DNA of 15,784 nt from Candidatus Atribacteria bacterium (GTDB lineage: Bacteria; Atribacterota; Atribacteria; Atribacterales; Atribacteraceae): assembly GCA_003561145.1 (NCBI GenBank), contig PWXL01000272.1, positions 1 through 15,784 on the forward strand. The letters run 5' to 3'. A program made the translations under genes and the position numbers. Positions 1 through 7,795 of this stretch are shown here, piece after piece. The notes beneath the pieces were generated by a model. The model saw only the letters and a program-made list of their open reading frames with translations. It was not told the origin of the DNA and made no database searches. The number at the start of each line of letters is the position of its first letter. Position 1 is the first letter of the stretch.

Positions 1-6
1 AGGAGG
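1..6 (+). promoter_or_regulatory. Ribosome binding site AGGAGG for the DUF336 gene
   Basis: A full AGGAGG ends 2 bases before the ATG at 9 and 8 bases before the GTG at 15. The spacing favours the GTG as the true initiation codon. Confidence 0.6.
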
Positions 7-14
7 TAATGACT

Positions 15-419
15 GTGGCGAAAAAAGTTGATTTAGCAGCTGCGTTGCGAATTATCGAAGCTGCAAGGAGAAAAGCTGATGAAATCCGTGTTCCCATGGA
101 TATTGCCGTGGTTGACGAAGGCTGTAACCTGGTTGCGTTTCAACGAATGGATGGCGCGCTCTTGGGAGCGATTGATATCGCTTTGAACAAGGCGTATACG
201 GCGTGCAGTTTACAAACGGAAACACGGGAGCTTGCAAAAATCAGCCAACCGGGCCAACCGGTGTTTGGAGTCCATGTAAGTAACCAGGGAAGAATTATTA
301 TTTTCGGTGGAGGTGTACCTCTGAAAGACGGAGAAACGGTGGTTGGAGGAATCGGTGTGAGCAGCGGAACTGTGAAACAGGACCAAGTGGTTGCAGAAGC
401 GGGAGCAGCCGCATTTTGA
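15..419 (+). CDS. GlcG/HbpS-like (DUF336, haem-degrading family) protein
   Basis: This is a small cytoplasmic protein of about 134 residues and looks like a full-length member of the GlcG/HbpS/PduO C-terminal family (PF03928). The family traits visible are an AVVDEGCNLVAFQRMDGA segment, a KAYTA helix start, the turn FGGGVPL and the closing GGIGVSSGT...QDQ..AEAG. Members have been linked to haem or cobalamin binding and often sit beside glycolate, diol or sugar catabolic genes; the exact role here is unknown. Start choice: AGGAGG at 1-6 lies only 2 bases from the ATG at 9 but 8 bases from the in-frame GTG at 15, so the GTG is preferred; the ATG at 9 would add two residues. The TAATG at 7-11 could overlap the stop of an upstream gene, but that gene lies outside the window. 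The family call is firm; the function is not. Confidence 0.85.
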   Translation: MAKKVDLAAALRIIEAARRKADEIRVPMDIAVVDEGCNLVAFQRMDGALLGAIDIALNKAYTACSLQTETRELAKISQPGQPVFGVHVSNQGRIIIFGGGVPLKDGETVVGGIGVSSGTVKQDQVVAEAGAAAF

Positions 420-593
420 CTTGCTACGGTATCACAAAGAGGCAAAACGGTGAAGAACCAAACCAATATTAACCTTCCTCATCATTGACTTCTGATTGAG
501 AAATAAATCATTATAGGCTCGATCACCCCTTTCAGTACATAGTGAGAGTTCATACAGGCGAAAGCATTCTTGAGAAAAGAAGGTGTAGGGAGC

Positions 594-625
594 TCCGCCC
601 GGTTGGCTGTGTCAGGCCGGGCGGA
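594..625 (-). terminator. GC-rich hairpin at the 3' end of the minus-strand membrane protein gene
   Basis: CCGCCCGG at 595-602 pairs perfectly with CCGGGCGG at 617-624, and the T594-A625 pair extends the stem to 9 bp around a 14-base loop. The stem lies 10 bases beyond the stop codon of the minus-strand gene ending at 635. Read on the minus strand, it is followed only by a weak pyrimidine stretch (no clean T-run), so it may act as a weak terminator or 3' stabiliser. The plus strand also lacks a T-tract after it. Confidence 0.5.
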
Positions 626-634
626 AAATGAGAG

Positions 635-1030
635 TCATGCTTTTACTTCCTCTTTTGCGGTCAAGGCCAGTGCTCCTCCGATAATTAAAAGTATACCCGG
701 TACTATAAAACCCATTGATAAAAGAACGAAACCGACAATACCACCGATCAGCATCAAAATTCCCGATATTTTCTGGTTTTTATTCACCATGGCTGCACCA
801 ATCAAGCCGATGATTGAGGCTATAAGGATACCAATGCCTCCTCCCAATGCCAGTCTGCCGACACTTGCAACAGATGCGGTCATGTCCTGGAGCTCTCTAG
901 GGATTTCACCGTCTGCGGTAACGGCTTGTGTGGCCAGGTCGATCACTGCTCCAGCCCCAATGGCCATAATTGCGATCACTATTCCAATGATTCCACCGAT
1001 AATCCCAAGAATCATTCCGGCTTTTTTCAT
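635..1030 (-). CDS. Small DUF4064-like integral membrane protein
   Basis: A 131-residue, very hydrophobic protein. Membrane segments are visible at about residues 5-30, 58-82 and 88-122 (the last may be two helices), with a short polar loop at 33-55 and a charged tail, AKEEVKA. The glycine/isoleucine-rich repeats and the central AAMVNKNQKISGILMLIGG segment resemble DUF4064 proteins, which are common in Bacillota and have no assigned function. The start is supported by a G-rich ribosome site (AGGGGGTGGGG) just upstream on the minus strand. It converges on the preceding DUF336 gene and diverges from the operon that begins at 1437. The overlapping plus-strand frame at 570-1046 is longer but reads as low-complexity antisense protein. 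The family match is from memory of the pattern. Confidence 0.75.
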   Translation of the reverse strand: MKKAGMILGIIGGIIGIVIAIMAIGAGAVIDLATQAVTADGEIPRELQDMTASVASVGRLALGGGIGILIASIIGLIGAAMVNKNQKISGILMLIGGIVGFVLLSMGFIVPGILLIIGGALALTAKEEVKA

Positions 1031-1053
1031 TCACCCCACCCCCTGATAAAGAT

Positions 1054-1059
1054 ATTATA
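1054..1059 (-). promoter_or_regulatory. Candidate -10 box of the DUF4064-like gene
   Basis: On the minus strand this reads TATAAT, a perfect -10 hexamer, 23 bases upstream of the ATG. No good -35 hexamer is found 16-18 bases further up, so the assignment rests on the -10 box and its position only. Confidence 0.35.
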
Positions 1060-1181
1060 AACATTTTACCTTAATAACTATAGGCAATCAATAGAGATCG
1101 GCATTCATTCTTAAAATAAAAAAGATAACACCGTGGTATACCTATTAAAAAATATATATCATATTCTAAGGTGAACGCTAC

Positions 1182-1274
1182 ATGAAATATTTCTGGTTAT
1201 TCAAAAATATATTCCCATTGAAGCTGTACTATCATCAGATGCAGCATTTCATCTGGATTGCATCACTTGCATGA
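1182..1274 (+). CDS. Possible 30-residue small ORF or start of a decayed gene
   Basis: An ATG at 1182 follows AAGGTGA (1168-1174) with an ideal 7-base gap and opens a 30-codon frame rich in aromatic and hydrophobic residues, beginning MKYFWLFKNIF and ending WIASLA. The same frame continues past two adjacent stops (1272, 1275) and one at 1311 to a final stop at 1413. The product is not recognised. It could be a small membrane peptide, a fossil of a longer gene, or chance in AT-rich DNA. Confidence 0.2.
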   Translation: MKYFWLFKNIFPLKLYYHQMQHFIWIASLA

Positions 1275-1423
1275 TGAAGGTATCTTCATATCGGCGCTAA
1301 GGATGAAATATAATCCGGAACTTTTATTGGTAAAGACAATAAGGAAAAACAAGATATAAGTGAGTTGCGAGGGAAAAGTATCCTTTTATTCAGCGCAGGC
1401 ATCATCAAGAAATAAATAAAAAT

Positions 1424-1429
1424 GGAGGG
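1424..1429 (+). promoter_or_regulatory. Ribosome binding site GGAGGG deciding the start at 1437
   Basis: GGAGGG lies 7 bases before the ATG at 1437. The earlier in-frame ATG at 1422 overlaps this site and has no ribosome site of its own, so the gene begins at 1437. Confidence 0.8.
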
Positions 1430-1436
1430 AAAGCAT

Positions 1437-1925
1437 ATGCCCCACCGTTTTACTGTTGTAACAATTATATTTTCTTTTTTTTTATTGATATTTCTCGTGA
1501 CGCACCCGACTTTGGGAAAACATGGCGAGGGTATTGACAATACTCCTTCCGTTCACCCTATTCATGAAAAAATACTCGAATTATCACTCCTGATGGAATA
1601 CGACCGCTTGCTGTTGGCGGAACTCCGTAAGCCTTTTCCGTATAGCAGGGATGAAGCCGGCGCATACTTGGAGAGAATCAAAGAACTCTCTTTACATGCT
1701 GATCCTGTTCGTTTAGGCCCCCTCATCAATAAAGTGAAGCATGCTGCTTCAACCTATTTTGACTGGTTGGCGGAAGAATACAAAACCCGGGATGAATTGG
1801 TAGAGGCATATATTATCACCGGAGCTCATGAATTCCGGAAAAATTTTGAAGACCTGAGAAGTGCTATTCTTCTTACTGTTATCAATCGCCTGGATACTAT
1901 CCTCCACATTATAGAGCGTTATTAA
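1437..1925 (+). CDS. Unrecognised small exported helical protein
   Basis: This is a 162-residue protein of no family I recognise. Residues 1-27 form a signal peptide or uncleaved anchor (short basic N-end, hydrophobic core at about 7-21, then THPTLG). There is no lipobox cysteine. The rest is rich in charged and leucine residues (for example ELSLLMEYDRLLLAEL, YLERIKELSL, a closing LDTILHIIERY) and should be almost wholly alpha-helical, probably outside the membrane. No catalytic motif or metal-ligand cluster stands out. The start is set by the GGAGGG at 1424-1429. It is the first gene of a co-directional run leading to the beta-propeller protein (gap 87 bases) and the peptide-type importer, so it may be an accessory part of that system; this role is inferred from position only. 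Confidence 0.75.
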   Translation: MPHRFTVVTIIFSFFLLIFLVTHPTLGKHGEGIDNTPSVHPIHEKILELSLLMEYDRLLLAELRKPFPYSRDEAGAYLERIKELSLHADPVRLGPLINKVKHAASTYFDWLAEEYKTRDELVEAYIITGAHEFRKNFEDLRSAILLTVINRLDTILHIIERY

Positions 1926-2012
1926 GGTAGTAAGAACATATTTTGTGGATTCCCTCAGGAGCGTTATCGGTAAAAAACGTCAGCCTACGGCAAAAAGGAG
2001 GAGAGGTGTATT

Positions 2013-4265
2013 ATGAGCTCACAAAACAATAAAAAGGTATTGTCCCTTTTTATAGGGCTTTTATGTGTTTTTATAATTGGTGTTACGAGTATAGCGCAGG
2101 GAGAGGTGAAAATACCCACCGAGCCGGAGCGACCTAGAATTGGCCCGGAAGTATTCAAGCTCTGGGAACCGGTCAAAGATGTGATGTCGGGAAGACCCTG
2201 GCTTTTGGTGGAGGGGATTGATCCCGGACTGTGGGCCAGGCCGGGATGGCACTCTCTCACCCGGCTTGATTGGAGACAATTACCCGCCGTTTTTGCCGCT
2301 CCTTCTCCTACTACTGGTTCTCCAGCACTCCAGGCACCCGGCGCCGCTTTCCTTGTTCCTTACCGGGATCCTGCTCCCGCCTTCAGCAGGGATGTCCTCA
2401 TCAGCCGTGATTTCAGCCGGATGCCTTTTCAAACCGAGCCGCATATCGCTGTTCATCCTCATGACCCCGATCATATCGTGGTAGGACTGATAGATTACAA
2501 TTTCCCCTCTGTTTCCTCATACGTGAGTATAGACGGTGGAGCTCACTGGGAGGGACCCTTCCAGGTACCGTATCTCCTTGATGACCGGGTTTCCGGCGGT
2601 GACCCGGTTTTGGCTTTTGACCGGGAAGGCAGGGTATATTTTGCCAGTATATCTATCGGAGTGGAAGATTTCGCGGTAGGCCCGCTGTATTCCTCCGCCA
2701 TGGTATCGAGCATCGTGGTTTCCCACTCAGATAGTGGTGGGTACGACTGGCCACAAACCATTTCTGTAGCCCGCAGTGATATCAAAACGCTGGATATAGA
2801 CGTCGATCCGGCTGGCAGGATGCGAGGAATAGTTTCCATCGGTTTTTTGGATAAGCCATGGATAGCTGTGGGTCCTCACCATGAAGATCCGGAAAAGGAC
2901 ACCATGTATGTCACCTATACGGACTTCCGGGTGGATTACGATATTCTTTGGATAGGAGAACTCCCCACCTTCGCTCCCCGGGATATCAAAACCACCATTC
3001 AATTGGTCAGTTCCGAGGACGGAGGGATTACCTGGAGTGAGCCTCAAGCGGTCAGTCCTACCGTAAGAAGGGTATACGGTGAAATACACCAACCGGTCGA
3101 TATTCCGGGAGTATTCGGCACCGACCGCGTGGTACAGGGCTCTCAGCCGATTGTTGATAGGGACGGAACCGTGTATGTTGCCTGGCTTGACAGCACTGAT
3201 GACGGCAGCATGGAAGGGTTAGCGGAAATCCATGTTGCTCGATCCACCGATGGTGGGGAGACTTTTTCAACCGCCACAGTTGCCACCGTATTCAATGAAA
3301 TAGGTTTTCGACCCCGCAACGCCTTTTTCCGTTACTGGGGGGCGGCTTTCCCCCAGGTAGCCCTGGGACCGGAAGGTGAGCTCTATATCGTTTATACCGC
3401 CCGGCCGCCTGACCGTCCCAATGATGACGGCGATATTTACTTTATACGGTCTCTCGATGGGGGCAAGAACTGGAGCAGGCCGTTGCGTCTCAACGATGAT
3501 GACACCAACAGGCTGCAGTTTTTCCCCGCCATTGACACGGATCCCGAGGGTAACCTTTACGTTATGTGGGGAGATATGAGAGATGATCCTTCCCAGACCC
3601 GCTACCATATCTATTACACCCGCTCGGAAGACAGGGGGGAGAGCTGGGGATTTGAACTCGAGGAGGTAGGAATACACGTGAGAGATGCCCGGGTAACCGA
3701 TTTTCCTTCCAATCCAAACCACGGATTTCCCTATGGGCTTTTTATCGGGGACTACTTTGCCATCACCGCCACCGGGGGAGACGTCTACATGGTATGGGCC
3801 GATACCCGGCTGGGTGAGTTTGGACCTTTGAACCAGAAAATCGGCTTTGCCCGCCAGCGTGCCATTCGTTCCCCGGAAATCTACATTTCACCTTCGGCGG
3901 GAGCCGGCGGACAAAACATCACTCTGCAGGGCTTTCAATTTCAACCGGAAATGAATATTTTTATCCAGCTGGGAGACGCCACCATCTCAACCACCAGAAC
4001 CAACCGTGAGGGAAGATTCAACGCCGACATTTACATTCCCATTACCGGTGAGGGAGCTCAGACCGTAACGGTTTTCGATGATTCCGGCAACAGGGCTTCC
4101 ACTTCTTTCTACACTGAATTCGGTTTCGGGAATATACAGGATATGCAAAGGGATTTCCAGCGGCAAATAGACGAATTGCAGAGGGTAATGGGAGAAAACA
4201 ACGAAGCCTGGGAGGAAGTCAGGGAGATTATATCTGCGTTGCTGAAAGAAAAAGTTCCTGAGTAG
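2013..4265 (+). CDS. Exported sialidase-fold (Asp-box/BNR) beta-propeller protein with C-terminal beta domain and coiled coil
   Basis: A 750-residue exported protein. Residues 1-29 are a signal peptide (KK, then a hydrophobic core, then SIAQG). A propeller spans about 125-615 and carries six Asp-box (S-x-D-x-G-x-x-W/F-like) repeats: near residues 172-179, 239-246, 334-341, 411-418, 480-487 and 538-545. Each follows a strand that reads like IHVARSTDGG or YFIRSLDGG. Residues about 619-705 look like an IPT/TIG-like beta sandwich, and 707-750 form a charged amphipathic helix (DMQRDFQRQIDELQRVM), probably a coiled coil. Asp-box propellers include sialidases and other glycosidases, but the sialidase arginine triad and nucleophile tyrosine could not be assigned, so it may be a non-catalytic binding or scaffolding protein. 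The start follows a doubled AAGGAGGAGAGG site. It lies 31 bases before the binding protein gene of the importer. Confidence 0.85.
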   Translation: MSSQNNKKVLSLFIGLLCVFIIGVTSIAQGEVKIPTEPERPRIGPEVFKLWEPVKDVMSGRPWLLVEGIDPGLWARPGWHSLTRLDWRQLPAVFAAPSPTTGSPALQAPGAAFLVPYRDPAPAFSRDVLISRDFSRMPFQTEPHIAVHPHDPDHIVVGLIDYNFPSVSSYVSIDGGAHWEGPFQVPYLLDDRVSGGDPVLAFDREGRVYFASISIGVEDFAVGPLYSSAMVSSIVVSHSDSGGYDWPQTISVARSDIKTLDIDVDPAGRMRGIVSIGFLDKPWIAVGPHHEDPEKDTMYVTYTDFRVDYDILWIGELPTFAPRDIKTTIQLVSSEDGGITWSEPQAVSPTVRRVYGEIHQPVDIPGVFGTDRVVQGSQPIVDRDGTVYVAWLDSTDDGSMEGLAEIHVARSTDGGETFSTATVATVFNEIGFRPRNAFFRYWGAAFPQVALGPEGELYIVYTARPPDRPNDDGDIYFIRSLDGGKNWSRPLRLNDDDTNRLQFFPAIDTDPEGNLYVMWGDMRDDPSQTRYHIYYTRSEDRGESWGFELEEVGIHVRDARVTDFPSNPNHGFPYGLFIGDYFAITATGGDVYMVWADTRLGEFGPLNQKIGFARQRAIRSPEIYISPSAGAGGQNITLQGFQFQPEMNIFIQLGDATISTTRTNREGRFNADIYIPITGEGAQTVTVFDDSGNRASTSFYTEFGFGNIQDMQRDFQRQIDELQRVMGENNEAWEEVREIISALLKEKVPE

Positions 4266-4296
4266 AGGACTGAGTGGAGACAGGAGGTCGTTACTC

Positions 4297-6687
4297 ATGA
4301 GAAAGCGTATTTGCCTGGCAATAACAATGGGCCTCGTGTTGCCCATCATTTTGATCGCTCCGGTTTCGGCGTCCTCGTACCAACCGCCTCATCAATTGCC
4401 CGGGCCGGCGGCGGATCGTCTTCTGTTTAAGGCATTTGACGTGGACCGGGCTCCCCTGGACATGGAGGCCGGTAAATTGGACCTGTACATATTCAGTTTA
4501 AAGACGGCGGCGGCGGAAAAACTCCGTGTCGATCCCCGCTTTGAGCTGTATTCCGCTCCTGCCACCACTCTCTCCCTGGTGCTCAATCCTTCTCCGGACC
4601 CTAACGGGCTTAACCCCTTTTCTCTTCCGGAAGTGAGGTGGGCAATGCAGTACCTGGTGGACAGGGAGTTCATCGCACGGGATATATACCGGGGTATGGC
4701 CCTACCCATGGTGAGCCACGTGAGTCCCCGGGACTATGACTTTTTAACTATTTACGACATGGACCGGGGATCGGGCATCGTATACGATCCCGAATATGCT
4801 CGAGATATGATTTCCCGGGCAATGATTGACGCCGGGGCCGGGCTCGAAGAGGGAATATGGCACTTCCAGGGGGAACCCATCCGGATCAGGTTTATCGGCC
4901 GGGTGGAAGACGAACGCCGGGAGATAGCCGACTTAGTCCGCTCTGAGCTTGAAAAAGCCGGCTTCATGGTGGCTATTTCCTATCGTCCTTTTGCCGCTGC
5001 TACCATTACGGTATATGCCACCGATCCCCAGGCATTCGAATGGCATATATATACCGAAGGCTGGGGAAGAATTGCTCCCCAGCGGTACGATTTTGCCACC
5101 GTAAACCAGATGAACGCCCCCTGGCTGGGGAATATGCCCGGTTGGTTGGAGGCCGGGTTCTGGCAGTACACCCATGAGGAACTTGATGAATTAGGGAAGA
5201 AGCTGTATCGGGGGGAATTTTCAAGCTACGAAGAGAGAAACCGCATATATAGGCGTATGAGTGAGCTAGGCCTGGAAGAATCGGTACGGATATGGCTGGC
5301 GACGGTCGTGAACAGCTATCCCGCCCAAAAAAACGTGCAGGGAATCACGCGGGACCTGGTGGCCGGCCCCCGTTCTCCCCTCACCTTTCGAGAAATCCAT
5401 GTAAGCGATGCTGGTGAAGTTACCATAGGACACCTGTGGGTATGGACGGAGCGTACTACCTGGAACCCGGTGGGTGGACTGGGTGATATCTACAGCGTTG
5501 ACATCTGGCGGCAGCTTCATGACCCGCCCTTGTGGAATCACCCTTTCACCGGTATTCCTCAGCCCTTTCGAGCCACATTTCAAGTGGAAACCGCGGGACC
5601 GGATGACACTCTCACCGTGCCGGCAGACGCTGTTACGTGGAACACCGACACGAAAAGGTGGGAAGAGGTGGGAACAGGAGTGGAAGCCATAAGCAGGGTG
5701 GTTTTCGACTATACTCTTTATTTCCAGTCCAACTGGCATCATGGAGAACCTATCAATATGGCTGATGTTGTGTATTCCATTGCACAGGGGTATGAACTGG
5801 CTTATGACCCGGATAAATCCCGTATAGAAATGAGTGTGGCGGTAACCTCCCGACCATATCTCGATACTTTCCGGGGGTATCGTATCCTTGATGAAAACAG
5901 GATCGAAGTGTACGTGGATTTTTGGCATTTTCATGAAGATTACATCGCGAGTTACGCGAGTCCCGCCGGTCTGAGCATGCCCTGGGAAATACTGGCTGCC
6001 ATGGATGAGGTGGTGTTCGGGCAAAGGAGGGCCGCTTACAGTGACACCGCCGCTACCCGTTTCAACGTTCCCTGGCTCAGCCTGGTCATGGACCGGGATT
6101 GCCGCCTCGTGCTCAGGACCCTGCGTGAATTTATGGGGAGGGATGTCATACCGGAAAACATTTTCCAAGTAAACGGAAGTTCACTGGTGAGCGAAAAAGA
6201 GGCCATGGAGAGATACCAGTCGGCTTTGGAATGGTTCGAACGTCATGGCAACCTCGTCATCAGCAATGGCCCCTTCTTTCTCTCGGCTTACGACCCCCCT
6301 GCCCAGTATGCCGAACTACGGGCTTTCAGGGAGGAGAACTATCCCTACCGTCCGGGTGAATGGTATTATGGGGATCCACCGGCCATGTTTATCGATGCAG
6401 TTATGATACCCGAGCTGGTCCCAGGTGAAGAGGGGGAATTCTCGGGAATCGTCGAAGGGCCGGGAAGGTTGGGTGTATATTACCTCTTTGTTGACCCCGT
6501 AACCGACGAGGTTCTACAAGCCGGAGAAACAGAAAGTGACCCTGTCAGCGGACGGTTCCAGGTACCACTTGATGGAGAGTTTACCGCTCAACTTTTCCCT
6601 GGTCTGTACCGCCTGTACCTTGTCGCTTACAGCGACGAAGTGGCGTTGATCAGCGAATATAGGGCAGAGGTGGAGGTTGTTCCCTGA
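4297..6687 (+). CDS. ABC transporter substrate-binding protein, family 5 (peptide/nickel type), apparently circularly permuted
   Basis: This 796-residue extracytoplasmic binding protein captures the substrate for the permeases and ATPases encoded next. A signal peptide (1-25, ending VSASS) has no lipobox. Residues about 40-360 read like the C-terminal half of a usual family 5 protein: the DMEAGKLDLYIFSL strand-helix, LVLNPS, EVRWAMQYLVDREFI, ADLVRSELEKAGFMV and YTEGWGRI. Residues about 370-705 read like its N-terminal half: TTWNPVGGLGDIYS, the WHHGEPINMADVVYSI motif (480-495), the ILDENRIEVYV strand and ISNGPFFLSAY. Residues about 706-796 are an extra beta-rich domain. The usual length is about 500-600. 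AGGAGGT at 4282-4288 sits 8 bases before the ATG. The substrate is unknown; peptides are typical of the family, but sugars and metals also occur. Confidence 0.9.
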   Translation: MRKRICLAITMGLVLPIILIAPVSASSYQPPHQLPGPAADRLLFKAFDVDRAPLDMEAGKLDLYIFSLKTAAAEKLRVDPRFELYSAPATTLSLVLNPSPDPNGLNPFSLPEVRWAMQYLVDREFIARDIYRGMALPMVSHVSPRDYDFLTIYDMDRGSGIVYDPEYARDMISRAMIDAGAGLEEGIWHFQGEPIRIRFIGRVEDERREIADLVRSELEKAGFMVAISYRPFAAATITVYATDPQAFEWHIYTEGWGRIAPQRYDFATVNQMNAPWLGNMPGWLEAGFWQYTHEELDELGKKLYRGEFSSYEERNRIYRRMSELGLEESVRIWLATVVNSYPAQKNVQGITRDLVAGPRSPLTFREIHVSDAGEVTIGHLWVWTERTTWNPVGGLGDIYSVDIWRQLHDPPLWNHPFTGIPQPFRATFQVETAGPDDTLTVPADAVTWNTDTKRWEEVGTGVEAISRVVFDYTLYFQSNWHHGEPINMADVVYSIAQGYELAYDPDKSRIEMSVAVTSRPYLDTFRGYRILDENRIEVYVDFWHFHEDYIASYASPAGLSMPWEILAAMDEVVFGQRRAAYSDTAATRFNVPWLSLVMDRDCRLVLRTLREFMGRDVIPENIFQVNGSSLVSEKEAMERYQSALEWFERHGNLVISNGPFFLSAYDPPAQYAELRAFREENYPYRPGEWYYGDPPAMFIDAVMIPELVPGEEGEFSGIVEGPGRLGVYYLFVDPVTDEVLQAGETESDPVSGRFQVPLDGEFTAQLFPGLYRLYLVAYSDEVALISEYRAEVEVVP

Positions 6688-6741
6688 ACACATCATGCTT
6701 TCAAAAAAATAAAAATCTCTGAACATTACGGGTGATGGCAT

Positions 6742-7794
6742 ATGTCTTTCTGGAGACCTCTTTTGGTCCGTGGCATCACCATGGTTCTCGTTCTTATCGC
6801 TGTACAGTTTTTGCTGGTGATAAGCTTGGGTATTACTGGTTTGTCCGACCGCATGCTGGAAGCAGTCATCGGAGAGGAACTCCGCGCGCTTCGGCCTTCC
6901 CTGGCTGAAACCATACGAGATCCGGATGAGCTGGAGTACGCCTTGAGAGTCCGGCGGGAGGAACTGCAGACTTCTTACGGTTTAGACCGTCCCTGGTATC
7001 ATCGTCTGCCGGAGATGGTTTCCCGGGTATTTACTCTCGATCTGGGAGAAGCACATACCCTGCGGAGTTTCACCGGCAGCAATAGGGTGGCCGATATCGT
7101 GCTTGAAAGGTTGCCCAACACCATGCTTCTTTTAACTACCTCTCTCATTTTCACTGCGGGGATTGGAATAGCGGTGGGGGTCAGGTTGGCCAGTAAAGTG
7201 GGCTCACTCAGCGATCGGATAGTGAGTTATTTTTCCGCTGTTTCCTATGCCATGCCTGCCTGGTGGGTGGGAATTCTTTTCATTCTCCTTTTTTCTTTTC
7301 GATTCCCGATATTCCCCTCCGGCGGCATGTACGGCACTCCACCACCACCGGCCGGTTTATTCCGTTTTCTCGATTTGCTTCACCATGCCTTTTTACCCAT
7401 CATTACCCTTGTACTGGCGAGTGCCGGTCCCTATATATACGTAGTCCGTACTATGACTCTCGATGTGGCCCAGGCTGATCATGTCACCGTGGCACGAGCG
7501 AAGGGATTGACGGAAAAGGTCGTTTCGAGGCGGCACATCCTCAGGGTGGCCGCTCCCCCTATTGTTACCGGTCTTGTGTTGGGACTGGCCGGTTCTTTGG
7601 GAGGTTCTATCCTGGTGGAAACTGTATTCAACTGGCAGGGCATGGGACGATTATATTACGAAGCGGTTGTAGGTACCCCGGATGAAATGGTCATCGTAGC
7701 TTTGACATTCATGTTCACCCTCATTTACGTTATAGCACGCATGATCCTCGAGGTTCTGTACGTCATCCTGGATCCCAGAGTGAGGTACCAGTAA
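6742..7794 (+). CDS. ABC transporter permease, DppB/OppB type
   Basis: This 350-residue inner-membrane subunit pairs with the next gene to form the channel of the importer. Hydrophobic segments lie at about residues 10-30, 126-147, 161-189, 211-235, 273-295 and 317-340, giving the usual six helices. The long outside region between the first two (about 32-120) contains the YGLDRPWYHRLPEMVSRVFTLDLG-like family segment. The cytoplasmic EAA loop (ADHVTVARAKGLTEKVVSRR, about 245-264) contacts the ATPases, and the C-terminus ends LDPRVRY as in DppB. The region between helix 1 and the LDRPW motif (about 32-79) is longer and more charged than in short homologues. The start is ATG with GGGTGATGG just upstream, 54 bases after the binding protein gene. 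Confidence 0.93.
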   Translation: MSFWRPLLVRGITMVLVLIAVQFLLVISLGITGLSDRMLEAVIGEELRALRPSLAETIRDPDELEYALRVRREELQTSYGLDRPWYHRLPEMVSRVFTLDLGEAHTLRSFTGSNRVADIVLERLPNTMLLLTTSLIFTAGIGIAVGVRLASKVGSLSDRIVSYFSAVSYAMPAWWVGILFILLFSFRFPIFPSGGMYGTPPPPAGLFRFLDLLHHAFLPIITLVLASAGPYIYVVRTMTLDVAQADHVTVARAKGLTEKVVSRRHILRVAAPPIVTGLVLGLAGSLGGSILVETVFNWQGMGRLYYEAVVGTPDEMVIVALTFMFTLIYVIARMILEVLYVILDPRVRYQ

Positions 7795-7795
7795 C

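Larger units (their letters stand above)
1031..1436. other. AT-rich intergenic region between divergent genes
   Basis: About 400 bases between divergent genes. It should hold the promoters of the minus-strand gene and of the 1437 operon, but no convincing plus-strand -35/-10 pair was found. One plus-strand frame from 1182 stays largely open, with stops only at 1272, 1275 and 1311 before it ends at 1413, and may be a decayed gene. No repeat, RNA gene or terminator was recognised. Confidence 0.5.

Noticed and set aside
485..514. Promoter-like TTGACT - 18 - CATTAT on the plus strand
   Set aside because: It points into the convergent minus-strand gene and has no plus-strand gene to serve; most likely a chance match in AT-rich spacer.
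570..1046. A 158-codon plus-strand frame, longer than the minus-strand gene it overlaps
   Set aside because: Its product is proline/isoleucine-rich low-complexity sequence with no family signs, while the minus strand encodes a clear multi-helix membrane protein with a ribosome site. The plus frame is the antisense shadow of that gene.
5266..6168. A 300-codon minus-strand frame inside the binding protein gene
   Set aside because: The product is rich in histidine, proline and glycine, without domain signs or a ribosome site. The plus strand carries recognisable family 5 motifs throughout.
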